Shown: in pieces, positions 34,170 through 44,091 of the stretch
How positions within the stretch are numbered: the first letter of the stretch is position 1
Layout of the letters: every line of letters begins with the position of its first letter
Assembly: GCF_013868415.1 (NCBI RefSeq)
Contig: NZ_JACEMT010000052.1
Location: 62,001 to 126,000, forward strand
Origin: Marinobacterium marinum
Lineage (GTDB): Bacteria > Pseudomonadota > Gammaproteobacteria > Pseudomonadales > Balneatricaceae
Length of the DNA stretch: 64,000 nucleotides
Direction: 5' to 3'
Notes under the pieces: model-generated
What the model was told of the DNA's origin: nothing
The model's input: only the letters and a program-made list of their open reading frames with translations
The model's database searches: none
Program-made: the position numbers and the translations under genes

Positions 34170-34748
34170 ACAGCCTCCTGGCTACCGGCCTATCCTGTTC
34201 CCGATTGGATCAGGAACGGAATCTTCCATGGTACAGACACTTATCGCACCGGTACCGCCTTGAACTCCTCTCCAGTCTAGAGCCGCTTCATTGCGATCCC
34301 GTGACGCCACGCACACAGCTGCCACAAGGCACAACTGCGGGGGTCAAACGGAAACAAAGGGGAAGCAGAGGAAAAGAGCGGGAGATCAACCAGGTACACA
34401 CCACCTGTGACAGCCGGCATAGGGGGCTGGTGAGTAATGCACCTGCAGCCACGAACGCGGGTGTGGCCGATGAAGTTTTGCTGGCGGCCATCAAGCCGCT
34501 GAAATACAGTCGTATCAAGTAAACCCAACTCCGTACCGGATACGTTCCGGTCGCCCGGTTGCCTTTTAACAAGGCCGCTACCAAGCCGATTTAATGCGGA
34601 TTTCAGTAGCACCGGATAAACAATCTTTACCGCATAATACCCCAGTCAAGGCCAATTACAATGCCAGGCCCCGCATTTTTTCGTCAGGATTCAGGCCCGG
34701 GCAAGCTTGCAGGCAGGCGTAAGGCCGCCCGCCTGCCGCCACCGGCTT
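34170..34748. other. Gene-poor stretch between csp and ygiQ
   Basis: About 580 bp without a gene I can support. Overlapping frames on both strands (for example 34058-34522 plus, 34277-34612 minus) have odd composition and no domain. Small inverted repeats are present, such as ACCGGA-tacgt-TCCGGT (34535-34551). The left part should contain the csp promoter and leader, the right part the 3' end of the ygiQ transcript. Confidence 0.5.
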
Positions 34749-36983
34749 TCAACCCTTTCGCTTCCGCCCCGCTGACGCGGCTTTTTTACGTCCGTTTGTT
34801 GCCGACTTGCCTCCACTTGCACGCGGCGGCAGCCCCGTATGCTGGGTCAGCAAGCGTCCCTTGCCTGCGCGCGCCGACTTGGGAGAGTTTTTCCGACGCG
34901 GGCTAACATGGCGGGCCACGTCTGGCTGAGTGCTCGGAATCAGCTGCTTGTCACCATCCCCGATCAAATCCGCACGTCCCATGGCTGTCAGCGCTTCGCG
35001 CAACAGCGGCCAGTTGTCAGGATCATGCCAGCGCAGAAATGCCTTATGGAGGCGACGCTGGCGCTCACCTTTCGCAGTGGTGACCTTTTCACCGCTCTTT
35101 TTGTAAGTCAGCTTACGCAGCGGGTTACGCCCAGAATGGTACATGGCCGTTGCCGTCGCCATGGGTGAAGGATAGAACGCCTGTACCTGGTCGGCCTTGA
35201 AACCGTTGCGTTTGAGCCAGAGTGCCAGATTCATCATGTCTTCATCGGTAGTGCCCGGATGGGCTGCAATGAAATACGGTATCAGGTACTGGTCCTTGCC
35301 GGCTTCTCGGGAAAACTTCTCGAACATCCGCTTGAAGGCATCGTAGGTCCCTATCCCCGGCTTCATCATTTTATCCAGCACGCCGCGTTCGGTATGCTCT
35401 GGTGCGATTTTCAGATAGCCCCCCACATGATGGGTCACCAGTTCACGCACATACTCCGGATCTTCCACCGCCAGATCGTACCTCAGACCGGACGCAATCA
35501 GGATCTTGTTTACGCCCTTGATATCCCGCGCCTTGCGGTACAACCCTGTCAGTGAGCTGTGATCAGTATTCAGGTTCTGGCAGATTCCCGGAAATACACA
35601 GGAAGGCTTGCGGCAGGCGGCTTCGATTTCGCGGCTTTTACACGCCAGTCGATACATATTGGCAGTCGGCCCACCCAGATCCGAGATAACGCCAGTAAAC
35701 CCCGGCACCTTGTCACGAATCTCTTCAATCTCATTAAGGATCGATTCGTGGGAGCGGTTCTGAATAATGCGCCCCTCATGTTCGGTGATGGAACAGAAGG
35801 TACAGCCACCGAAACAGCCGCGCATGATATTGACCGAAAAACGAATCATCTTGTAGGCCGGTACTTCCGCCTGACCATACTCGGGATGAGGGACACGCTG
35901 ATACGGCAAACCGAAGACATGGTCCATCTCTTCCGTGCTCAACGGAATCGGCGGCGGGTTAAGCCACACCTCCTGTTCACCGTGCAACTGCACCAGTGCC
36001 CGCGCGTTGCCAGGGTTGGTTTCCAGGTGCAGTACCCGGTTGGCGTGGGCATAGAGTACCGGATCATTGCGCACTTTTTCATAGGACGGTATGCGAATGA
36101 CGGTCTTGCCGCGATCCAGCTTTACCCGAGGCTCGATATGCAGAATCTGCACTTCGTCTTCGGCCTCCATTTCGGCACTTTCGCCGCTGTCTCGACCGCT
36201 TTCCAGCTGGCAGGCATCCAGGTCCCGGGTATTCACATAAGGGTTGATGATCTTGTCGATCTTGCCCGGACGATCAATACGCGTGGAATCAATTTCCATC
36301 CATCCTTCCGGCGTTTCCTTGCGCACAAAGGCCGTACCACGTACATCGGTTATCGTGCCGACCGCCTCCCCTCGCGCCAAGCGGTGTGCCACTTCAACTA
36401 CCGCACGCTCGGCATTGCCGTACAGCAAAAGGTCGGCACGCGCGTCCAGCAAAATCGAACGCCGCACCTTGTCCTGCCAGTAGTCATAATGGGCAATACG
36501 GCGCAGGGACCCCTCGATTCCTCCCAGTATGATCGGCACTTCCCGATAGGCTTCGCGACAGCGCTGACTGTAAACCAGACTCGCCCGATCCGGACGCTTG
36601 CCGCCCTTGCCTCCCGGTGTATAGGCGTCATCCGAGCGGATTTTACGATCGGCCGTATAGCGGTTGATCATTGAATCCATGTTGCCGGCTGCCACGCCGA
36701 AAAACAGGTTCGGTTTTCCCAGCGCCTTGAAGGCATCCGCCGAGTGCCAGTCCGGCTGAGCAATGACTCCCACCCGGAACCCCTGCGCTTCCAGCAGGCG
36801 GCCGATGATGGCCATGCCAAAAGATGGATGATCGACATAGGCGTCGCCAGTGACAATGATGATGTCGCAGCTATCCCAGCCAAGCTGATCCATCTCCTTC
36901 CTGGACATGGGTAGAAAAGGTGCGGGACCGAAGCATTCGGCCCAGTACCGGGGATGATCATAAATAGGCATCACTGCGTGCAT
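34749..36983 (-). CDS. ygiQ: YgiQ-family radical SAM protein
   Basis: A 744-residue UPF0313/YgiQ protein of unknown reaction. An N-terminal domain is followed by the radical SAM core with the cluster motif [11 protein letters not shown] (CxxxCxxC, about residue 387). Conserved blocks include [19 protein letters not shown] and PYYIAAHPG-like [12 protein letters not shown]. The C-terminal 60 residues are Lys/Arg/Ser-rich and disordered-looking, common in this family. The ATG at 36983 is preferred to a TTG two codons upstream. It is monocistronic. Confidence 0.92.
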   Translation of the reverse strand: MHAVMPIYDHPRYWAECFGPAPFLPMSRKEMDQLGWDSCDIIIVTGDAYVDHPSFGMAIIGRLLEAQGFRVGVIAQPDWHSADAFKALGKPNLFFGVAAGNMDSMINRYTADRKIRSDDAYTPGGKGGKRPDRASLVYSQRCREAYREVPIILGGIEGSLRRIAHYDYWQDKVRRSILLDARADLLLYGNAERAVVEVAHRLARGEAVGTITDVRGTAFVRKETPEGWMEIDSTRIDRPGKIDKIINPYVNTRDLDACQLESGRDSGESAEMEAEDEVQILHIEPRVKLDRGKTVIRIPSYEKVRNDPVLYAHANRVLHLETNPGNARALVQLHGEQEVWLNPPPIPLSTEEMDHVFGLPYQRVPHPEYGQAEVPAYKMIRFSVNIMRGCFGGCTFCSITEHEGRIIQNRSHESILNEIEEIRDKVPGFTGVISDLGGPTANMYRLACKSREIEAACRKPSCVFPGICQNLNTDHSSLTGLYRKARDIKGVNKILIASGLRYDLAVEDPEYVRELVTHHVGGYLKIAPEHTERGVLDKMMKPGIGTYDAFKRMFEKFSREAGKDQYLIPYFIAAHPGTTDEDMMNLALWLKRNGFKADQVQAFYPSPMATATAMYHSGRNPLRKLTYKKSGEKVTTAKGERQRRLHKAFLRWHDPDNWPLLREALTAMGRADLIGDGDKQLIPSTQPDVARHVSPRRKNSPKSARAGKGRLLTQHTGLPPRASGGKSATNGRKKAASAGRKRKG

Positions 36984-37091
36984 GTACAAACCTGATGTCT
37001 GGGAGCGTAATGGGGGCGTGATTATAGCGTATTTTTTAACCAGTTCCGACTTGCAACCCTCGAATCACGCGCAAAACCAAAAAAACACATT

Positions 37092-37110
37092 GATAACGCG
37101 AATTGTTATC
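37092..37110. promoter_or_regulatory. Fur-box-like site before the siderophore receptor
   Basis: GATAACGCGAATTGTTATC is a perfect 6-7-6 dyad and matches the 19-base Fur consensus at 14 positions by hand count. It lies 61 bases before the receptor start, within an AT-rich promoter region. Confidence 0.75.
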
Positions 37111-37170
37111 ATTAATATAATTGAACTTTATTCGTTCCCGGCAATACATTCCCCTCATTAAGGACTTTTT

Positions 37171-39273
37171 ATGCCTAGACAACATCCCCTGGCGCTGGCC
37201 ATAGCAACACTGCTTGCCGCACAGATTGCCCAGGCTGCGCCATCCTCAACGACAACACGCATGGCTGGCGAGAAAATCGTCATTACCGGCAAGGATGATC
37301 GCTACCAGAACCGCACCAGTACCGGTGCCATGCGTATGGAGATGGATCAGCTTGAAACGCCGCAACAGGTCAACGTGATTGATGAACAGTTGATCACCGA
37401 GCAGGGCGCAACTTCGCTGGGTCAGGTATTGAGCAACGATTCCAGTATCTCGGCAGGCGGCACCAGCCGTAACCGCGAGCGTTTTGCGCTGCGCGGCTTT
37501 GATCTGGACAGTGGCAACGGCTTCCTGCGCAACGGACAACAGCACTGGTCGCATTATCGCCAGCCCATCGAACTGCTGGATCGGGTCGAGGTTCTGAAAG
37601 GTCCGTCCGGCCTGCTGTATGGCAAGTCCGCACCGGGCGGTCTGGTCAACATGGTGACCAAGGCTCCGACCCATGAACGCCAGACAACCATTCGTCAGGA
37701 TTTCGGCTCCGATCATGAATACCGCACCATGATCGACACCAGTGGCGCCCTGACTGAAGACGAACGCCTGCGTGCCCGCCTGGTGCTCTCACACCAGCAA
37801 TATGACAGTTGGCGCCGTTATACCGACGGCAGTACTCCGGAAACCGAGCGCTTTGTCGGCGGACTTTTTGTCGACTATGACGTCACTGACAATGCCACCC
37901 TGTCTTTTCACTATGACAAGACCAGCGATGACGGCAGTGTTGATTCCGGCGCCCTGATCAAGGACGGCAAGCCCGTATTGGGTGACAAGCATATCTGGAA
38001 CGCCCCATGGTCCAATATCGACAACGATGTCGAAAATATCGGTGCCGACCTGGCCTTGCAACTGAACCCCAACTGGTCTTTGAACACGGGCTACAACCGC
38101 CAGAAATTCATCCGTCACGATCTGGAAACGTCCTCGTTCAGTGGCTATGACCCCGCAGCCGGCACTTACAAACTGACCGGTTTTGACCGTCACGATACCT
38201 GGAAATTCGAAACGGCCTATGCCGACCTGAATGGCCAGTTCAATACGGGAGCGGTCAGACATGAAGTACTGGTGGGGGCCAACTGGCTCAACTACTACTA
38301 CAAGCGCCAGCAGCAGAGCTTCCGCGGCAGCAATGCCATCGACGTGGTGGTTGGACAGCCAATCGACAAACCGGCCGGGCTCGACTATCGCTCGGCAACA
38401 GCAAATGTGTACCCGGAGCGCAACTCCTACGGTGTCTATGTACAGGACCTGATCACCCTGAATCCGCAATGGCAGCTGCTGGTTGGCGCTCGCTATGACC
38501 GCGAAGACGATGGTTCTGACACGCAAAGCAACGTGGTTCCCAAGGCCGGTGTCATTTACCACCCCAGCGACGCAGGCTCGGTCTACCTGACCTATGCCGA
38601 GAGCTTCGAGCCACAAAGCCCGGTCAGAAACCAGGATGACATCAATGATGGCATGAAGCTGGACCCGGTGACCGGTGAGATATACGAACTGGGTACCAAA
38701 TGGAATCTGATGGATGAGCGCCTGCAGCTCAGCGCAGCCGTTTTCGACCTGACCCAGACCAACAAGGTTCTGAAACGTGATCGCCCCGACTTGGGCGCGG
38801 GCATTACCGAAACCACTCAGGTCGGCGAACAGCAGCATATCGGTGCCGAAATCATGGCCAGCGGCCAGCTCACCGACAGACTGTCTCTGCAAGGCTCGGC
38901 AACCTGGCTGGATGCCGAGCTCAAGGACCCGTATAACGCGCGCCTGGACGGCAACCGTCCGGCCGATGTTCCCGAGTTTGCCGCCTCCGTCTGGACCCGC
39001 TACGACCTGGATGGCAACACCGCCTTTAACCTGGGCGCGATCCACGTGGGACAGCGTTACGGAGATAACAACAACACCTACAAAAAGGATGGTTACACGC
39101 GCTTTGATGCAGGCGTTTCTCACAGAATACGCCAGTTCAAGCAAGCCGACCTGACCCTGCGCCTGAAAGTCGAAAACCTGTTTGACGAAGACTATCTGGC
39201 CGGTGGTGACAACGACAATACCGTCATTGGTGAAGGTCGCAACTTCCTGGCTTCCATGGAAATGCGTTTCTAA
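37171..39273 (+). CDS. TonB-dependent siderophore receptor
   Basis: A 700-residue outer-membrane receptor. A signal peptide ends near LLAAQIAQAAPS (about residue 23); a TonB-box-like EKIVITGK follows at about 34-41. The plug domain (about 50-160) has LDRVEVLKGPSGLLYGKSAPGGLVN, shown here in part, typical of ferrichrome/hydroxamate-type receptors. The barrel ends in the terminal phenylalanine MEMRF. AAGGAC precedes the ATG, and a Fur-like site lies in the promoter. It would work with the TonB system encoded at 50-55 kb. The siderophore cannot be named. Confidence 0.93.
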   Translation: MPRQHPLALAIATLLAAQIAQAAPSSTTTRMAGEKIVITGKDDRYQNRTSTGAMRMEMDQLETPQQVNVIDEQLITEQGATSLGQVLSNDSSISAGGTSRNRERFALRGFDLDSGNGFLRNGQQHWSHYRQPIELLDRVEVLKGPSGLLYGKSAPGGLVNMVTKAPTHERQTTIRQDFGSDHEYRTMIDTSGALTEDERLRARLVLSHQQYDSWRRYTDGSTPETERFVGGLFVDYDVTDNATLSFHYDKTSDDGSVDSGALIKDGKPVLGDKHIWNAPWSNIDNDVENIGADLALQLNPNWSLNTGYNRQKFIRHDLETSSFSGYDPAAGTYKLTGFDRHDTWKFETAYADLNGQFNTGAVRHEVLVGANWLNYYYKRQQQSFRGSNAIDVVVGQPIDKPAGLDYRSATANVYPERNSYGVYVQDLITLNPQWQLLVGARYDREDDGSDTQSNVVPKAGVIYHPSDAGSVYLTYAESFEPQSPVRNQDDINDGMKLDPVTGEIYELGTKWNLMDERLQLSAAVFDLTQTNKVLKRDRPDLGAGITETTQVGEQQHIGAEIMASGQLTDRLSLQGSATWLDAELKDPYNARLDGNRPADVPEFAASVWTRYDLDGNTAFNLGAIHVGQRYGDNNNTYKKDGYTRFDAGVSHRIRQFKQADLTLRLKVENLFDEDYLAGGDNDNTVIGEGRNFLASMEMRF

Positions 39274-39299
39274 GACACTTTACGCCATGAGCACCATGC

Positions 39300-39331
39300 A
39301 AAAGGCCCGCTGGATACCAGCGGGCCTTTTT
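39300..39331. terminator. Bidirectional terminator (receptor / nhaC)
   Basis: AAAAGGCCCGCTG pairs with CAGCGGGCCTTTT across a 5-base loop, with T and A tracts for both convergent genes. Confidence 0.9.
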
Positions 39332-39361
39332 GGGTTCAGAGCCGATACCCTGCGAATGCAA

Positions 39362-40684
39362 TCAGACCTGCGTCCCCTTGGGCTGTGGATAACTCGCCAT
39401 AATCGAAGCCAGAGCGACCAGCCCCAGTACCCAGCAGTAGTGAATATTGCCGATAATTTCCAGCGGTGACAGCGCCGCGATAGAACCGGCCAGCAGCACC
39501 TGAGCACCATAAGGCAGCATCCCCTGCACCACGCAGGAAAAAATATCCATCAGGCTGGCACTACGACGTGGATCGACGCCATAGCGTCCCGCAATATCCT
39601 TGGCCAAGCCGCCGGAAATGATAATGGCAACCGTGTTGTTGGCCGTACAGACGTTGGTCAACGCCACGGCGGCACTGATACTGAACTCACCTGAACGCCG
39701 GTGTTTTTTCGGGTCATCACTCTGCCGGGACAACCGATCAATCATGCCCGCAAGCCAGACCAGACCGCCCTGAGACTTCATCAAAGCTCCCAGACCACCG
39801 ATCAGCAGCGACAGAATCAGAATTTCCTGCATACCGGTATAACCGGCGTAAATGTCCTTGGACCATTGCGCGACGGTATAACCATCTGTTGCCAGCAATC
39901 CCACGCCGCCTGCCAGAACAATACCAACCAGCAGCACCAACATCACGTTCAGGCCTGACAGCGCCAATATCAATACGGCCAAATAAGGCAACACGCGTAC
40001 CAGTTCGTATTCACCCGGCACCTCAACCTGGGCGCTGCTGCCCTGGATAAACAGCCATACCAGCGTCAACAAAGCCGCCGGCAGTGCAATTTTGAAGTTG
40101 AGTCGGAACTTGTCACGCATCTCACAACCCTGAGTACGCGTTGCGGCAATGGTGGTATCGGAAATAATCGACAGGTTATCGCCAAACATGGCACCGCCCA
40201 CGACCGTACCGATGGCCAACGGCAAGGAGATGTCCGTCACTTCCGTAACCCCGACCGCGATAGGGGCTATGGCCGCAATGGTGCCCATCGAAGTTCCCAT
40301 CGACGTAGCAATAAAGGCGCTGATCACAAAGAGCCCCGGCAGCACCAGTTCAGCCGGGATAATACTCAGACCGAAATTGACGGTGGCGTCCACGCCCCCT
40401 ACGGCTTTGGCCACACTGGCAAATGCACCCGCCAGCAGGTAAATCAGGGCCATGGTGATAATGGTGTTGTCACCGACACCGGCTATAAAGGTTTCAATAC
40501 GCTCATTCAGCGGGCCAGACTGCAGCATCAGAGCCAGCACAATCGCCGGAAGAATCGCCACCGGTGCCGATATCTGATAAAACGCGAACTCAGTGCCCGC
40601 CGCGTGATAGTAAAGACCACTACCGATAAACAGTGCCAAAAAGAGCCCTAACGGCAACAGGGCCAACGGTGAATTTTTCGTCAT
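39362..40684 (-). CDS. NhaC-family Na+/H+ antiporter
   Basis: A 440-residue inner-membrane protein with eleven or twelve hydrophobic segments. The features GTSMGTIAAIAPIAVGV, GAMFGDNLSIISDTTIAATRTQG and CTANNTVAIIISGGLAKDIA are those of NhaC-type antiporters (IT superfamily). It probably exchanges Na+ for protons, though related members exchange organic acids such as malate/lactate. The start at 40684 has only a weak ribosome binding site. No partner gene is adjacent. Confidence 0.87.
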   Translation of the reverse strand: MTKNSPLALLPLGLFLALFIGSGLYYHAAGTEFAFYQISAPVAILPAIVLALMLQSGPLNERIETFIAGVGDNTIITMALIYLLAGAFASVAKAVGGVDATVNFGLSIIPAELVLPGLFVISAFIATSMGTSMGTIAAIAPIAVGVTEVTDISLPLAIGTVVGGAMFGDNLSIISDTTIAATRTQGCEMRDKFRLNFKIALPAALLTLVWLFIQGSSAQVEVPGEYELVRVLPYLAVLILALSGLNVMLVLLVGIVLAGGVGLLATDGYTVAQWSKDIYAGYTGMQEILILSLLIGGLGALMKSQGGLVWLAGMIDRLSRQSDDPKKHRRSGEFSISAAVALTNVCTANNTVAIIISGGLAKDIAGRYGVDPRRSASLMDIFSCVVQGMLPYGAQVLLAGSIAALSPLEIIGNIHYCWVLGLVALASIMASYPQPKGTQV

Positions 40685-40890
40685 ATCTATATCCGAATCT
40701 TGTCAGACCGACCAGGTCAGATCATTAGTACTGCTCCACCGGATCGGCAGAGTCAACGAGCAGGGCCAGAGATTGACCGCTTTATCGAACGACTCGACAA
40801 GCGTCCATGCAGGAGACAGGCGCCATCATGCGCCAAGAAGCATTTCTTTATACAGCAAATGCCATAAAAACTGAACCGTTTATAACCGGA

Positions 40891-41610
40891 TCAGTCCAGC
40901 GCCGTCACCCAGTCTTCTCCCAGCTGCCGCATCTGCTGGCGTACCCAGTCCGCTCGCTGGCGCACATAGGCACTGGGCGGCTGAGCCGAATACAACCAGG
41001 GGTTGGGCAACACCACTGCCAGCCTTGCCGCCTGATCCGCTGTCAATGTATTCACCGGCTGTTGATACCAATACTCGCTGGCAGCTCCAACACCATATAC
41101 ACCGGGAGCGAACTCCACGATATTCAGATATAGCTCCAGAATACGCGGCTTGCCCAGCACGCCCTCCATCATCAGCGCCAAAGGCACTTCCAGTCCCTTG
41201 CGAACCCAGTCTCGCCCCGGCCACAGAAACAGATTCTTCGCCGTTTGCTGCGTCAGAGTGCTGGCACCACGCAACCCCTTGCCCTCCAGGGCATCATTCA
41301 AGGCATGTTGAATGGACTGAAAGTCGAGCCCTCCATGCAGAGGAAAGCGCTGGTCTTCAGATGCCACAACCGCCAGCCGAACACTAAGCGGAATCTGCTC
41401 CAGGTCGACCCATGCATGACGGTAGGTGTCCGGATAGCCGGCAGGCCGAGTCACTTCACGCCACAGCAGCCATGACCAGACCGGCGGATCAACATATTTG
41501 AGCCCCAGCACCAGCAGCCCCATCAGTAATGACAGCACCAACAACAAACGCCAGCATACCCGCCACAATGGACGCAGAAGATAACGTGTAAACACAGTCG
41601 ACCGGCTCAC
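40891..41610 (-). CDS. mtgA: Monofunctional peptidoglycan glycosyltransferase
   Basis: MtgA polymerises lipid II into glycan strands. The 239-residue protein has one N-terminal membrane anchor (about 18-40) and a GT51 domain with the catalytic glutamate in VVASEDQRFPLHGG, then GASTLTQQTAKNLFLW and KPRILELYLNIVEFAPGVYGVGAA (in part). No transpeptidase domain follows, as expected for MtgA. The start is GTG at 41610, and a GAGG sits close upstream. It is divergent from the copper genes. Confidence 0.93.
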   Translation of the reverse strand: MSRSTVFTRYLLRPLWRVCWRLLLVLSLLMGLLVLGLKYVDPPVWSWLLWREVTRPAGYPDTYRHAWVDLEQIPLSVRLAVVASEDQRFPLHGGLDFQSIQHALNDALEGKGLRGASTLTQQTAKNLFLWPGRDWVRKGLEVPLALMMEGVLGKPRILELYLNIVEFAPGVYGVGAASEYWYQQPVNTLTADQAARLAVVLPNPWLYSAQPPSAYVRQRADWVRQQMRQLGEDWVTALD

Positions 41611-41718
41611 AGGACCTCAACAAAAGCTGGAGTGAACCGACATGATGATTGAAATTGAACTCTTCGTCACCGGTTCGGTCACCACTTTATACAATGCCAA
41701 CTCCGTTATGAGATAAGC

Positions 41719-42057
41719 GTGCCAGCTTCACTATTCGACCATCGCTACGGCGGACTGATCTACATACTCGCACTGATCGTGCTGGTGCTGATGCCGATAT
41801 TGGCCTCGGCTGCTCCCGTGATGGTCGCTACCAAGGCCGAGGGGCTGACACAGGAGCACGCACATGAGCAGGCAAACAGCCAGGCGGATGAACACCTCTG
41901 TTCGCAGCAATGCCTGAGCAACTGTGCCGGCCATTGCGCCCCCGTGCCCGCTGCGGTACCGGCTCTGGCCACCACTGAACACCTCCCTCCCGCAACCGTT
42001 CCGGACCTGTACCACCCGCCCTTTCCCTCCGGACTGCACCGCCCTCCCAAAACCTGA
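41719..42057 (+). CDS. Small Cys/His-rich secreted protein upstream of copA
   Basis: A 112-residue protein with an N-terminal membrane/signal segment (YILALIVLVLMPILASAAP). The exported part carries possible metal ligands: HAHEQANSQADEHLCSQQC, then CAGHC, and a Pro-rich tail ending LHRPPKT. It lies 64 bp before copA, in the same direction. Small proteins of this kind (CopL-like or DUF2946-like) often precede copA genes, and I place it in that functional group by pattern and position only. The GTG start has a weak ribosome binding site. Confidence 0.6.
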   Translation: MPASLFDHRYGGLIYILALIVLVLMPILASAAPVMVATKAEGLTQEHAHEQANSQADEHLCSQQCLSNCAGHCAPVPAAVPALATTEHLPPATVPDLYHPPFPSGLHRPPKT

Positions 42058-42121
42058 ATAGCCCTCTCTGTGTCCTCCCTGACGGACGGCACCGACATTT
42101 CTACTATTCAGGAGCATTTTG

Positions 42122-44080
42122 ATGAGCAAGCACTCGACTCTGCCCATGCCTTCTCGACGCCGCTTTGTCCAGGGCCTCGCTCTGGGCGGGCTGGCTGCAG
42201 GGCTGGGCCTGGAAACACGCCCGCTATTGGCCGCGAGCACCACATCCCCCCGAACGCCTGGCATTTTGAATGGTGCCGACTTCAAGCTTGAAATCGGTCA
42301 CCAGCGGGTCAACTTCACCGGCCGAGAAAAACTGGCCACGACCGTCAACGGTACTTTGCCCGCCCCGATTCTGCGCTGGCGCGAAGGTGAACGCGTCCGT
42401 ATTGAGGTCCACAACACACTGGATGTCGACTCATCCATTCATTGGCACGGCATCATTTTGCCGACCGAGATGGATGGCGTACCGGGACTCAGCTTTGACG
42501 GCATTGCACCGGGTGATAGGTTCACCTACGAATTTGATGTGCAGCAGAGCGGCACCTACTGGTATCACAGCCACTCAGGATTCCAGGAACAGACAGGTCT
42601 GTATGGCGCCATCATCATCGATCCGAAAGAACCCGAACCCTTCAATTACGACCGTGACTATGTACTGATGCTGTCGGACTGGAGCGATACGCCGCCGGAG
42701 CGGATCTACTCCAATCTGAAAAAGATGAGCCACTATTACAACCGCCGTGAACGCACCCTGAGCGATGACCTCATTCCGGAAACCCGACAGGATGGCTGGG
42801 GGGCAGCAGTGTCGCGACGGCAGATGTGGGAACAGATGCGTATGAGCGATCGTGACATCTCCGATGTCACCGGTTATACCTATACCTTCCTGATCAATGG
42901 CCAGCCCCCGGCCAGTGGCTGGAGCGGCCTGTTCACACCCGGTGAAAAGGTACGCCTGCGCGTCATAAACGCGGCCGCCATGACCTTCTTTGACCTGCGC
43001 ATACCCGGCCTGAAAATGACCGTGGTCGCCTGCGACGGCCAATATGTGGAACCGGTCAGTGTCGACGAGTTTCGTATCGGCGTGGCCGAGACCATCGACA
43101 TCATTGTTGAACCCACCGAACACAGGGCCTACAGCCTGTTCGCCCAGGCCATTGATCGTTCCGGTTACGCCCACGGCCACCTGACCCCGGACCCGGCCCT
43201 GAAGGCCATACCTCCAGCCATGGACCCGGCCCCCGAGCTGACCCACATGGATATGGGCATGGCAATGAGCGGCAGTGCGCATGGCGGCCATGCAATGCCC
43301 GCCCATAACGAGCACACCGGACACTCAATGCCGGCCGCCGGCAGTAACAGGGAACACGGTAATCACCCTGGCATGCACCACGAACAGATATCCGTGTCAC
43401 ATGAAGCTCACCAGAGCATGACCATGTCCCATAACCGACATGCAACAGCTGCCGACGCTCTTAATCCGCATGCCGGCCATGACATGACGCGGCACCATCG
43501 CCACGACATGCCACCTGACCCGAGGCCTGCAACAGCCTATCGGGGACACCCCCTGTCTGCAGGCATGCCCGTCCATGCGGACAGCGAATACGGTCCGCAT
43601 GTGGATATGCGTGCCGAAGCGCCTCAGTACCGCCTCGATGACCCCGGTGTCGGTCTGCGCAACAACGGCCGCAAGGTCCTGACCTACGCCGACCTGCGCA
43701 GCCTGCATCCCACTCCCGATACCCGCGAACCCGGCCGCGAAATCGAACTTCACCTGACCGGCAACATGAGCCGTTACATGTGGTCGATCAACGGTATCCG
43801 GTATGCCGACGCTGACCCCATTCATCTCACCTATGGCGAACGTGTCCGCATTACCCTGGTCAACGACACCATGATGCCGCACCCGGTTCATCTGCACGGC
43901 ATGTGGAGCGATCTGGAAACCGGCGATGCCACCCACCTGCCGCGCAAGCACACGCTGGTGGTCCAGCCCGGCGCTCGGCTGAGCTATCTGGTCACCGCCG
44001 ATGCAAGGGGCGAGTGGGCGTTCCACTGCCATTTGCTCTATCACATGATGGGCATGTTCCGAAAAGTCGTGGTCAGCTGA
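42122..44080 (+). CDS. copA: Copper-resistance multicopper oxidase CopA
   Basis: A 652-residue periplasmic multicopper oxidase. It has a twin-arginine signal (SRRRFVQGLALGGLAAGL). The copper ligands are all present: IHWHGIIL and YWYHSHSGFQEQTGLYG in the first cupredoxin domain, PHPVHLHGMW and AFHCHLLYHMMGMF in the last. Between domains 2 and 3 (about residues 373-465) is an insertion very rich in Met and His, as in Pseudomonas CopA, probably for copper binding. AGGAG precedes the ATG at 42122. It oxidises or sequesters Cu(I) in the periplasm, with copB 11 bp downstream. Confidence 0.94.
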   Translation: MSKHSTLPMPSRRRFVQGLALGGLAAGLGLETRPLLAASTTSPRTPGILNGADFKLEIGHQRVNFTGREKLATTVNGTLPAPILRWREGERVRIEVHNTLDVDSSIHWHGIILPTEMDGVPGLSFDGIAPGDRFTYEFDVQQSGTYWYHSHSGFQEQTGLYGAIIIDPKEPEPFNYDRDYVLMLSDWSDTPPERIYSNLKKMSHYYNRRERTLSDDLIPETRQDGWGAAVSRRQMWEQMRMSDRDISDVTGYTYTFLINGQPPASGWSGLFTPGEKVRLRVINAAAMTFFDLRIPGLKMTVVACDGQYVEPVSVDEFRIGVAETIDIIVEPTEHRAYSLFAQAIDRSGYAHGHLTPDPALKAIPPAMDPAPELTHMDMGMAMSGSAHGGHAMPAHNEHTGHSMPAAGSNREHGNHPGMHHEQISVSHEAHQSMTMSHNRHATAADALNPHAGHDMTRHHRHDMPPDPRPATAYRGHPLSAGMPVHADSEYGPHVDMRAEAPQYRLDDPGVGLRNNGRKVLTYADLRSLHPTPDTREPGREIELHLTGNMSRYMWSINGIRYADADPIHLTYGERVRITLVNDTMMPHPVHLHGMWSDLETGDATHLPRKHTLVVQPGARLSYLVTADARGEWAFHCHLLYHMMGMFRKVVVS

Positions 44081-44091
44081 GGAGACAAGGG

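Noticed and set aside
34058-34522. 154-codon frame with a lipobox-like LMFGC start, divergent from csp
   Set aside because: It begins inside the csp leader, has no ribosome binding site and the rest is of irregular composition; the lipobox resemblance is probably chance.
37789-39144. 451-codon minus-strand frame inside the siderophore receptor gene
   Set aside because: Antisense shadow of an intact receptor with signal peptide, plug and barrel; composition is not that of a real protein.
41666-41683. Direct repeat GTCACC-N6-GTCACC before the copper set as a copper-regulator box
   Set aside because: It does not resemble known CopR/CusR or CueR operators and the repeat is short; left as an unassigned sequence.
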